A DNA stretch of 7,053 nucleotides, from assembly GCA_017522745.1 (NCBI GenBank), contig JAFWYI010000196.1, positions 1 to 7,053 on the forward strand, written 5' to 3'. This document shows positions 1 through 6,561 of this stretch, in pieces; within the stretch, counting starts at the first letter, position 1, and every line of letters begins with the position of its first letter. The notes under the pieces are model-generated. The model ran no database searches and had not been told where the DNA came from. It was given only the letters and a program-made list of their open reading frames with translations. Position numbers and translations under genes: made by a program. This stretch comes from Mailhella sp. (GTDB lineage Bacteria; Desulfobacterota; Desulfovibrionia; Desulfovibrionales; Desulfovibrionaceae).

Positions 1-1017
1 CGTCAGCGCTATGTGGACCTTGTGATGAATCCCCGCGCCCGCGAGATCTTCCGCAAGCGTTCCCGCATCGTGCGCGAATTCCGCCGTTTCATGGAACAGC
101 ACGGCTTCATGGAAGTGGAAACTCCCATGATGCATCCGATCGCCGGTGGCGCCGCTGCCAAGCCTTTCGTCACGCATCACAACGCCCTCGATATCGACCT
201 TTACATGCGTATCGCTCCCGAGCTGTACCTCAAGCGCCTCATCGTGGGCGGCATGGAACGCGTGTACGAGATCAACCGTTGCTTCCGTAACGAAGGTATC
301 GATACCCGCCACAATCCTGAATTCACGTCCTGCGAATTCTACTGGGCCTATGCCACCTATGAAGACCTGATGGACTTCACCGAACAGCTTTTCGCGCACA
401 TCGCCCGCGAAGTGTGCGGCAGCACCGTCGTGACCTATCAGGGCGTGGAACTCGATCTCACTCCCGGCAGCTGGACCCGCATGACCTATCATGAAGCTCT
501 GGAGAAGATCGGCGGCCACAAGCCCGAGTTCTACAACGACGCCGATGCCGTGCGTGCCTACCTGCGTTCCCGCGGCGAAAAGTTCATGGATGGCGACGGC
601 CTCGGCAAGCTGCAGTCTTATCTCTTCGATCTCGATGTCGAAGACAAGCTCGTCCAGCCCACGTTCATCTACGCATATCCGGCTGAGATCTCTCCGCTGG
701 CCCGTCGCAACGACGAGAATCCCTTCATCACCGACCGCTTCGAGTTCTTTATCTGCGGTTGTGAATACGGTAATGCCTTCTCCGAACTCAACGACCCTGT
801 CGATCAGCGCCTGCGCTTTGAAGCTCAGGTGGCTGCCAAGGCCGCTGGTGACGACGAGGCCTGCCCGCTGGATAACGACTACCTGCGCGCTCTCGAATAC
901 GCCATGCCTCCCACTGCCGGTGAAGGTGTGGGTATCGACCGTCTGACCATGCTGCTGTGCGATGAGCCTTCCATCCGCGAAGTTCTCCTGTTCCCGCTGC
1001 TCAGACCTGAAGTATAA
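1..1017 (+). CDS. lysS: Lysyl-tRNA synthetase, class II (5' end outside window)
   Basis: This enzyme charges tRNA-Lys with lysine using ATP in the cytoplasm. The reading frame is open from base 1 ([11 protein letters not shown]) and ends at TAA 1015-1017, giving 338 residues. Family members are about 500 residues, so roughly the first 165, holding the N-terminal OB-fold anticodon-binding domain, lie to the left of the window. The visible part is the class II catalytic core. Motif 1 is around FMEVETPMM (about nt 106-129). Motif 2 contains [14 protein letters not shown] (from nt 283), with the conserved arginine in FRNEG. Motif 3 is [12 protein letters not shown] (nt 919-954), with its ATP-binding arginine at nt 940-942. 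The C-terminus, [10 protein letters not shown], is the usual LysRS ending. No frameshift or missing motif is seen. The gene is followed by a hairpin and then by the Lol permease gene on the same strand. Identification is near certain; only the start is unseen. Confidence 0.97.
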   Translation, partial: RQRYVDLVMNPRAREIFRKRSRIVREFRRFMEQHGFMEVETPMMHPIAGGAAAKPFVTHHNALDIDLYMRIAPELYLKRLIVGGMERVYEINRCFRNEGIDTRHNPEFTSCEFYWAYATYEDLMDFTEQLFAHIAREVCGSTVVTYQGVELDLTPGSWTRMTYHEALEKIGGHKPEFYNDADAVRAYLRSRGEKFMDGDGLGKLQSYLFDLDVEDKLVQPTFIYAYPAEISPLARRNDENPFITDRFEFFICGCEYGNAFSELNDPVDQRLRFEAQVAAKAAGDDEACPLDNDYLRALEYAMPPTAGEGVGIDRLTMLLCDEPSIREVLLFPLLRPEV

Positions 1018-1028
1018 GCTGTATGTTC

Positions 1029-1062
1029 GCCGGAGGGGGCTTTGCTCCTTCCGGCGTTGTTT
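1029..1062 (+). terminator. Hairpin with weak T-rich tail after lysS
   Basis: Left arm GCCGGAGGGGGC (1029-1040) pairs with right arm GCTCCTTCCGGC (1044-1055) over 12 positions, two of them G-T wobbles, around a TTT loop. GTTGTTT follows at 1056-1062, a tail broken by a G. It lies 11 bases after the lysS stop and is best read as an intrinsic terminator for lysS, probably a leaky one. The ribosome binding site of the next gene starts at 1066, so there is no room for a promoter after it. It may therefore act as a partial terminator or a 5' UTR structure within a lysS-to-bamA transcript. Confidence 0.65.
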
Positions 1063-1065
1063 CAC

Positions 1066-1069
1066 GGAG
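1066..1069 (+). promoter_or_regulatory. Ribosome binding site fixing the Lol permease start
   Basis: GGAG lies five bases before the ATG at 1075. It supports that codon over the in-frame TTG at 1042, which lies at the loop of the preceding hairpin and has no Shine-Dalgarno sequence of its own. Confidence 0.7.
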
Positions 1070-1074
1070 CCTCC

Positions 1075-2379
1075 ATGTCTTTTCCGCTGTTCATAGCGTC
1101 GCGCTATCTCACGTCCCGCAGTAAGCGCACGTTCATTTCGATAATCTCGCTCATGTCCGTCATGGGCGTGGCTATCGGCGTTGCCGCACTGGTCATCGTC
1201 ATGAGCGTGTATAATGGCGTGACTTCTGAGATGAGGGAAAAGATACTGGGCGCCAATCCTCACGTTCTGGTGCTTTCGGCTCAGCCCGGCGCTTTCGACC
1301 CGCCTGCGGTACTTCCCCTTGAGGGAAGAGCTGATGGCGGGGGCGCGGCTCAGGCTGGAAGCGAGGCGGACGTGCAGGTCACGCCTGTGCTGGCCAAGGT
1401 GCAGGAGATGCCGGGCGTGAAGGCGGCGACGCCTTTCCTGTATGCGGAAGTCCTGCTTTCCACGTCCTACGGCGCTACGGGCCTTGTCGTTCGCGGTATC
1501 GATCCGCATCAGGCGGCAGAAGCCATGCCGCTGCTCCGCGAGCTGGAGTCTGGCAGTGTGGCGGGGCTGGACCGTAAGACCGGCCCGGCGGGCATGATAG
1601 TGGGGCGCGACCTTGCTGAGCGCTTCCGTCTGCGGGTGGGGAGCCGTGTCAATCTCATGTCCCCAGCCGGCCAGCGCACGACAGCGGGCTTCGTTCCCAA
1701 GCTCAAATCCTTCCGCGTCGAAGGTATCTTCAAATCAGGCATGTCGGATTTCGACAATCGCCTGGCGTATGTTTCCCTGCCCGCTGCTCAGGACCTCATG
1801 GGGTATCCTGCCGGGCGTATTTCCGGTATCGAGGCGTTCGTGGATGAGCCTTACGATGCTCAGGAGATAGCTTCCCATGTCGCCTCCTCGCTTGGCACAC
1901 CGTTCTTCACGCGGAACTGGATCGATATGAACGCCAATCTGTTCGCGGCTCTTCAGCTTGAACGCTTCGGCATGTTCGTGGTCCTGCTCATGGTCATCCT
2001 TGTGGGTTCGTTCTCCATCATCACTTCGCTGGTCATGCTGGTGATGGAGAAGACGCGCGACATCGCCATCCTCATGTCCATGGGAGCGGCCGCGTCCGAC
2101 GTGCGGCGCATCTTCATGTATCAGGGGGCCATCATCGGGGCTGTTGGCACTTGCATCGGTTATGTGTTAGGAATCATTTTAGCACTGCTCCTTAAGAAGT
2201 ATCAGTTCGTGGAGCTGCCGCCCGATGTGTATATGATGGATACTCTGCCTGTGATCATCGATCCGGTGGATCTTGTCGTCATCGGGGCCGTATCCATGCT
2301 CATGTGTTTCCTTGCCACCATCTACCCGGCGCGTAAGGCCGCCAGCCTTGTCCCTGCCGAAGCGCTCCGCTACGAGTGA
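1075..2379 (+). CDS. Lipoprotein-releasing ABC transporter permease (LolC/LolE family)
   Basis: This inner-membrane permease extracts mature lipoproteins from the outer leaflet of the inner membrane, using ATP hydrolysis by LolD. The product is 434 residues from ATG 1075, close to E. coli LolC and LolE. The MacB/FtsX-type layout is clear. There is a first membrane segment at about residues 20-46, after the typical MSFPLFIASRYL start. A large periplasmic domain spans roughly 47-298. Three membrane segments follow at about 299-324, 347-373 and 396-419. The cytoplasmic stretch EKTRDIAILMSMGA after segment 2 is the conserved coupling-helix region that contacts LolD, and the end, PARKAASLVPAEALRYE, is a family hallmark. 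A Gly/Ala-rich stretch at about residues 74-99 looks like an insertion. Only one permease gene is present beside lolD, so I cannot say LolC rather than LolE; a LolF-like homodimer is possible. Its stop lies two bases before the lolD start. Confidence 0.93.
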   Translation: MSFPLFIASRYLTSRSKRTFISIISLMSVMGVAIGVAALVIVMSVYNGVTSEMREKILGANPHVLVLSAQPGAFDPPAVLPLEGRADGGGAAQAGSEADVQVTPVLAKVQEMPGVKAATPFLYAEVLLSTSYGATGLVVRGIDPHQAAEAMPLLRELESGSVAGLDRKTGPAGMIVGRDLAERFRLRVGSRVNLMSPAGQRTTAGFVPKLKSFRVEGIFKSGMSDFDNRLAYVSLPAAQDLMGYPAGRISGIEAFVDEPYDAQEIASHVASSLGTPFFTRNWIDMNANLFAALQLERFGMFVVLLMVILVGSFSIITSLVMLVMEKTRDIAILMSMGAAASDVRRIFMYQGAIIGAVGTCIGYVLGIILALLLKKYQFVELPPDVYMMDTLPVIIDPVDLVVIGAVSMLMCFLATIYPARKAASLVPAEALRYE

Positions 2380-2381
2380 TC

Positions 2382-3089
2382 ATGCCGAATACTGGATCTA
2401 TGCAAGAAGCTCTGTACCATGTGGAACACGTGGTGAAGAAGGTGGAAAGCCCCGCAGGGGAGCTGACCATCCTTCGTGATGTGAGCTTTACCGTTCGTCG
2501 CGGCGAGGCTCTCGCTGTCGTGGGCTCTTCTGGTTCCGGCAAGTCCACATTGCTCCATCTGCTCGGCACGCTTGATAAAGCCAGCAGCGGCAAAGTACTT
2601 TTCGAGGGGCGTGACCTCGGGGCGCTTTCTCCTGCGGAAGCGGCTCATTTTCGCAATAAGGAGCTGGGCTTCGTGTTCCAGTTCCACCATCTTCTGCCGG
2701 AATTCACCACCGTGGAAAACGTGGCCATGCAGGCCATCATCGGCGGTATGCCTCGGAATAAGGCTCTTGCGCTCGCTACCGAATCCCTGGAAAGAGTAGG
2801 GCTGGCAGAGCGATGCCATCATCACGTTACCACGCTTTCCGGCGGGGAACGCCAGCGCGCGGCTATTGCCAGAGCCACGCTCATGTGTCCGAAGGTCCTG
2901 CTGGCGGATGAACCTACCGGCAATCTTGATGAAAAAACTGGCGCTCGCGTCGTGGAAGTCCTCAGGGGGCTGAACCGCGACATGGGCATGACCTTGATCA
3001 TCGTTACGCATAACCAGGAACTTGCGGCCAGTCTGGACCGCAGCCTTGAATTGAGATCGGGAGAACTCTATGCGGAAAATTCTATCTAG
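2382..3089 (+). CDS. lolD: Lipoprotein-releasing ABC transporter ATP-binding protein LolD
   Basis: This cytoplasmic ATPase powers lipoprotein extraction by the permease encoded just upstream. It has 235 residues from ATG 2382, normal for the family. All ABC motifs are intact: Walker A GSSGSGKS at residues 48-55, Q-loop glutamine 100 in FVFQFHHLLPEF, signature LSGGERQR from 152, Walker B VLLADEP with D176 and E177, the D-loop GNLD, and switch histidine 210 in IVTHN. HLLGTLDKASSGKV and FVFQFHHLLPEFTTVENV are typical of LolD as opposed to FtsE or MacB ATPases. The start is uncertain. GTG 2376 overlaps the permease TGA. ATG 2382 has GAG five bases upstream. ATG 2400 would put Walker A at residue 42, as I recall for E. 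coli LolD, but its GGA is only three bases away. The 3' end overlaps bamA by 20 bases, which indicates coupled translation. Confidence 0.95.
   Translation: MPNTGSMQEALYHVEHVVKKVESPAGELTILRDVSFTVRRGEALAVVGSSGSGKSTLLHLLGTLDKASSGKVLFEGRDLGALSPAEAAHFRNKELGFVFQFHHLLPEFTTVENVAMQAIIGGMPRNKALALATESLERVGLAERCHHHVTTLSGGERQRAAIARATLMCPKVLLADEPTGNLDEKTGARVVEVLRGLNRDMGMTLIIVTHNQELAASLDRSLELRSGELYAENSI
3059..3063 (+). promoter_or_regulatory. bamA ribosome binding site inside lolD
   Basis: GGGAG lies six bases before the bamA ATG at 3070 and entirely within the last codons of lolD. Ribosomes finishing lolD cross it, so bamA initiation is probably coupled to lolD translation. Confidence 0.75.
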
Positions 3090-5769
3090 TCTGGCTTGCC
3101 TTGCTATCTGCGTTTTCGCATGGGCTGGTATGGCTGGAGCCGCCGCGCCTCGAGTGCTGGTGCTGCCCTTTGCTGTCAATGCGCCCGAAGCAACGGCACA
3201 GCTTGCCGGGGATATCCCGGTGCTGGTACGGCAGAGCCTCGAAAAGCATGGATTCACGGCCATCCCCACCTCGGCTGCGAAAAAGAGCAAGGCTGAAACG
3301 GCAGATAGTGCTGTTGGCCGTGCGAAATCTGCCAAGGCCGGTTATGCCGTGTTCGGCAGCCTGAACCAGCTTGGTCAGGGTTTCAGCCTCGATATGCAGC
3401 TTGTGGACGCTCAGAAGGGCGATGCTCAGGCCTTTCATGCAGAAGGGGCCAACCTGCTCGAACTTCAGCCTGTGGTGAACGGTCTGGTGGGACAGATGTC
3501 TGCCGTCATCGATATGCCCGATGATTCTGGTGAAAGCGTGGTCGCCCGCACGGCTCGTACTGGCGGCATCGCTGATGTGCAGATCAAGGGGCTTCGCTTC
3601 CTCGACTCCGAACGCGTGCTCATGAGAGTGAAGACGCAGAAGGGCGACGGTGTGGATGTGGACTCTATCGATGAAGACGTCCGCAAGATCTGGGATCTCG
3701 GCTATTTCAGCGATGTGAGTGCGGATATCGTTCCCGGCGCTGAAGGCCCTGTTCTGGTGTTCACCGTGGTGGAAAAGCCGCGTATCGAAGATGTGCGAGT
3801 AGAAGGCTCTGGTGCCGTGCGCCTTGGCGATATCAACGAGGCCATGTCCACGCATACCGGTTCCGTACTCAACGAAAAAGTCCTTGCCGAAGACCTTCAG
3901 AAAGTCACCGACCTTTATCATAAGGAAGGCTTCTATCTCGCCGAAGTGACCTATGATGTGCAGACTCGCGCAGATGGTGCGGCTGCTGTCCTCGTGCTGA
4001 ACGTCAAGGAAGGCAACAAGCTCTATATCAAGGAAGTCGCCATCGAAGGTCTTCAGGAAATAGACCCCGACGACGTGAGAGAATACATGGCGCTCAAGGA
4101 GCGTGGGATGTTCTCGTGGTTCACCGGCTACGGTGTACTCAAGGACGAACACCTCGAACGCGATGCCCAGACCATCAAAGCGTATTTCATGAAGCATGGC
4201 TACGTAGATGGTCAGGTCGCCGCGCCTGAAGTCATCTATGAGGAAGACGGCATCCGTGTCATCTTCCGTGTCCGTGAAGGTGTTCGTTACAAGGTGGGCG
4301 ACATCATCCTGCATGGCGACCTCATCGACACTGAAGAACGCATCCTTTCTGCCATCGCCATGGATGAGCATAAGGACTCGGGCAACTATTTCGATGTGGA
4401 GATCCTCCAGAAAGATATCAAGAGCCTCACTGATTTCTACAGCGATTACGGCTTCGCTTTTGCGGACGTGAACGTGACGCCTAAGCCGCGCCCCGAAGAT
4501 GCTCTGGTGGATGTGGTCTACGAGGTCAAGCCCGGCGAGAAGCAGTATGTGCGCCGCGTGGAAGTGGAAGGCAATAACCGTACCCGCGATAACGTGATCC
4601 TGCGTGAAATGCGCCTTGCTGATGGGCAGCAGTTCAGCGGTGCGCGGATGCGCCGTTCCGCTCAGCGACTTGAAAAGACTCGTTATTTTGACGAAGTGAA
4701 CCCCTCCGTCGTTCCTACCGGCAATCCCGGCGAAGTGGACCTCAAGATCGGAGTGAAGGAAGCAGACACCGGCATGGTGAGCGTTGGTCTGGGCTACTCC
4801 ACCTATGACAAGATGGGTGTGATGGCGTCCATCACCGAAAACAACCTTTTCGGTCGCGGCTATACTCTCGGCCTCACCGGCTACACTTCTGCCAGCGAGC
4901 AGTACCTCGAAGCCTCCTTCGTGAACCCCCGCGTGTTCGATACCTACTGGGGCTTCTCCTTCAATCCTTACGGCATCGAAGAAGAATGGTCGTACTTCGA
5001 TAAGCGCTCCGTGGGCTTCCGTACCACGGTGTTCCATCCCATCGGCGAATACACCAGTGTGAGCCTCGGCTATCGCTTCGAGCGTTACAACCTGTTCAAT
5101 ATGCAGGAAGGCGCTTCCCGCATCATCCGTGAGTACGCGGGCAAGCACTGGGCCAGCACGATCTCTGCCAGCATCACGCGCGATACCACCAACAAGGCTT
5201 ACTTCGCCACCTCTGGTACGAAGGTCTCCCTTTCCGTGGAATATGGCGCTCCTTGGACCGGCGGCGACGACAGCTTCTTCAAGCCTGTGCTTGAAGCTGG
5301 TGTGTACTACGGCCTGACCGATACCCATATCCTGCATGCTCGTGGCCGTATCGGTGCCGTGTACAAGACCGATGGCGATAAGCCCGTGCCCGTGTTCGAG
5401 CGCTTCTGGATAGGCGGTATGCGTTCCATCCGTGGTTACGATTACGACGACATCTCTCCTCGTGATACGCAGACTGATGAAACCATCGGTTCGGACCGCA
5501 TGGGCTACGTCAACCTTGAATACATCTGGGTAGCCAAGCCCGACATCGGCCTCGCGGTCGTGCCGTTCTACGATATCGGCTTCAATACCGACAGTGAACA
5601 GCATTCCGGTATCTTTGATAAGGTCTACTCTTCCGCTGGTGTCGAAGTCCGCTGGCGTTCGCCCATGGGCGACCTGCGCTTTGCCTACGGTATCCCGCTC
5701 TCCAGAATGTCGAATGGCGAGAAACGCAGCAGCGGTCGCTTCGAATTCTCCATGGGCCAGGCTTTCTAA
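3070..5769 (+). CDS. bamA: Outer membrane protein assembly factor BamA with extra N-terminal domain
   Basis: BamA (Omp85 family) folds and inserts beta-barrel proteins into the outer membrane. The product is 899 residues, against about 810 in E. coli. It begins with a Sec signal peptide (MRK, a hydrophobic core, likely cleavage in the AGAAA stretch near residues 24-26). Residues about 27-147 form a domain not found in E. coli BamA, resembling TolB-N/CsgG-like folds (VLVLPFAVN, then GYAVFGSLNQLGQGFSLDMQLVDA). Five POTRA domains follow at roughly 166-236, 237-315, 316-404, 405-489 and 490-565. The 16-stranded barrel covers about 566-899. Loop 6 carries IRGY at 787-790, equivalent to the conserved VRGF lock motif, and the protein ends in FEFSMGQAF, a C-terminal beta-signal with terminal Phe. 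It starts inside lolD and ends just before a strong terminator. From codon 6 to at least 845 it uses no TTA, CTA or TCA codon. Identification is near certain; the N-terminal domain assignment is tentative. Confidence 0.97.
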   Translation: MRKILSSLACLAICVFAWAGMAGAAAPRVLVLPFAVNAPEATAQLAGDIPVLVRQSLEKHGFTAIPTSAAKKSKAETADSAVGRAKSAKAGYAVFGSLNQLGQGFSLDMQLVDAQKGDAQAFHAEGANLLELQPVVNGLVGQMSAVIDMPDDSGESVVARTARTGGIADVQIKGLRFLDSERVLMRVKTQKGDGVDVDSIDEDVRKIWDLGYFSDVSADIVPGAEGPVLVFTVVEKPRIEDVRVEGSGAVRLGDINEAMSTHTGSVLNEKVLAEDLQKVTDLYHKEGFYLAEVTYDVQTRADGAAAVLVLNVKEGNKLYIKEVAIEGLQEIDPDDVREYMALKERGMFSWFTGYGVLKDEHLERDAQTIKAYFMKHGYVDGQVAAPEVIYEEDGIRVIFRVREGVRYKVGDIILHGDLIDTEERILSAIAMDEHKDSGNYFDVEILQKDIKSLTDFYSDYGFAFADVNVTPKPRPEDALVDVVYEVKPGEKQYVRRVEVEGNNRTRDNVILREMRLADGQQFSGARMRRSAQRLEKTRYFDEVNPSVVPTGNPGEVDLKIGVKEADTGMVSVGLGYSTYDKMGVMASITENNLFGRGYTLGLTGYTSASEQYLEASFVNPRVFDTYWGFSFNPYGIEEEWSYFDKRSVGFRTTVFHPIGEYTSVSLGYRFERYNLFNMQEGASRIIREYAGKHWASTISASITRDTTNKAYFATSGTKVSLSVEYGAPWTGGDDSFFKPVLEAGVYYGLTDTHILHARGRIGAVYKTDGDKPVPVFERFWIGGMRSIRGYDYDDISPRDTQTDETIGSDRMGYVNLEYIWVAKPDIGLAVVPFYDIGFNTDSEQHSGIFDKVYSSAGVEVRWRSPMGDLRFAYGIPLSRMSNGEKRSSGRFEFSMGQAF

Positions 5770-5787
5770 ACAGTATCGGAATAATCC

Positions 5788-5821
5788 AAGAGAGGAGGGG
5801 CAATGCTCTTCCTCTCTTTTT
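5788..5821 (+). terminator. Intrinsic terminator of the Lol-bamA block
   Basis: Arms 5788-5801 and 5805-5818 pair over about 14 positions with two G-T wobbles around an AAT loop. The T run covers 5817-5821, and its first bases pair with the A residues at the stem base. It sits 19 bases after the bamA stop and ends transcription of the envelope genes before the phosphatase gene. Confidence 0.88.
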
Positions 5822-5858
5822 GGTTAACAAGCAGTCTCAGCGTATGGATGACTTTGAT

Positions 5859-5864
5859 AAGGAG
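5859..5864 (+). promoter_or_regulatory. Strong ribosome binding site fixing the phosphatase start
   Basis: AAGGAG lies seven bases before ATG 5872. It picks that ATG over the upstream in-frame ATG at 5803, which lies inside the bamA terminator hairpin. Confidence 0.85.
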
Positions 5865-5871
5865 AAAAACA

Positions 5872-6516
5872 ATGCGCTATGATGCCGTTATCTTTGACCT
5901 TGACGGTACACTTCTGGATACGCTCGGCGATCTGGCGGCAAGCGTGAATCATGCTCTTGTCAGCCGGGGTTATGATCCCCGAACGCTGGACGAAGTGCGT
6001 TCCTTCGTGGGCAACGGAGTGAGGAACCTCAATGCCCGCGCCCTGCCCGGCGGTTTTGAGAACCCTGACTACGACGCCGTTTTTGCGGCTTTTCAGGAGC
6101 ATTATGCCTCGCATTGCCGCGACACCACTTGTCCGTATCCTCATATCATGGAGCTTGTGCATGCGTTGAAAGCGCAGGGCGTGAAGCTGGCCATCGTATC
6201 CAACAAGAGCGATCCTGAGGTGAAGAAGCTGAACGATGAGTTTTTCGAAGGGCAATTCCTGTCTGCCATAGGTGAGCGGCCTGATGTTCAGCGGAAGCCA
6301 GCTCCTGATTCTCTGCTGCAGACTATGGAGATCCTTGGCTGTGAGCCTGTCCGTAGTGTTTATGTGGGCGACTCGGAAGTGGATGTCATGACGGCGCGCA
6401 ACGCAGGTATCGACTGCATCGCCGTGACATGGGGCTTCCGCAGTCTGGAACAGCTCCGGGAATCTGGAGCTTCGGTTTTTATCGACAGCCCCATGGAATT
6501 GCTTGAGAAGATATGA
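5872..6516 (+). CDS. HAD-superfamily phosphatase, phosphoglycolate phosphatase type
   Basis: This is a soluble, Mg-dependent phosphatase of HAD subfamily IA with a helical C1 cap. The family removes phosphate from small metabolites, and the closest textbook relative is Gph, which clears 2-phosphoglycolate arising from DNA 3'-end repair. The protein is 214 residues, normal for the family. Motif I is FDLDGTLLDT with nucleophile D9 and general acid/base D11. Motif II is the serine in IVSNKSD (S110). Motif III is K142 in RKPAPD. Motif IV is VGDSEVD with D167 and D171, the metal ligands. The cap lies roughly between residues 18 and 85, with the FVGNGVRNL segment typical of Gph proteins. Substrate cannot be fixed from sequence, as many Gph-like proteins act on other phosphates or on pyrophosphate, so no symbol is given. 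It is separated from bamA by a terminator and has its own ribosome binding site, so it is probably a single-gene unit. Confidence 0.88.
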   Translation: MRYDAVIFDLDGTLLDTLGDLAASVNHALVSRGYDPRTLDEVRSFVGNGVRNLNARALPGGFENPDYDAVFAAFQEHYASHCRDTTCPYPHIMELVHALKAQGVKLAIVSNKSDPEVKKLNDEFFEGQFLSAIGERPDVQRKPAPDSLLQTMEILGCEPVRSVYVGDSEVDVMTARNAGIDCIAVTWGFRSLEQLRESGASVFIDSPMELLEKI

Positions 6517-6553
6517 AAAAAGCCTCTCCTTCGTTCCAAGGAGAGGCTTTTTT
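6516..6553. terminator. Bidirectional terminator between convergent genes
   Basis: GCCTCTCCTT (6522-6531) and AAGGAGAGGC (6538-6547) form a perfect 10-bp stem with a six-base loop. Six A residues (6516-6521) precede it and six T residues (6548-6553) follow, so either strand yields a hairpin followed by a U run. It stops the phosphatase transcript on the plus strand and the sbcC transcript on the minus strand. The first A of the run is also the last base of the phosphatase TGA stop. Confidence 0.93.
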
Positions 6554-6561
6554 CTTGGGGA

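Noticed and set aside
1042..1074. Upstream TTG start for the Lol permease
   Set aside because: It lies at the loop of the hairpin, has no ribosome binding site, and adds residues absent from the family; ATG 1075 has GGAG at the right distance.
2370..3335. Minus-strand open frame of 321 codons opposite lolD and the bamA start
   Set aside because: It runs antisense to a clear ABC ATPase and a signal peptide, and shows no domain or motif of its own. It is a shadow of biased codon use.
3082..5604. Very long minus-strand open frame (840 codons) opposite bamA
   Set aside because: Its codons are exact complements of bamA codons, so it stays open only because bamA avoids TTA, CTA and TCA. The translation shows no recognisable family, while the plus strand encodes an unmistakable BamA.
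5803..5871. Upstream ATG extending the phosphatase by 23 residues
   Set aside because: The ATG is inside the bamA terminator stem-loop, and the extension precedes the normal HAD N-terminus; ATG 5872 has a strong AAGGAG.
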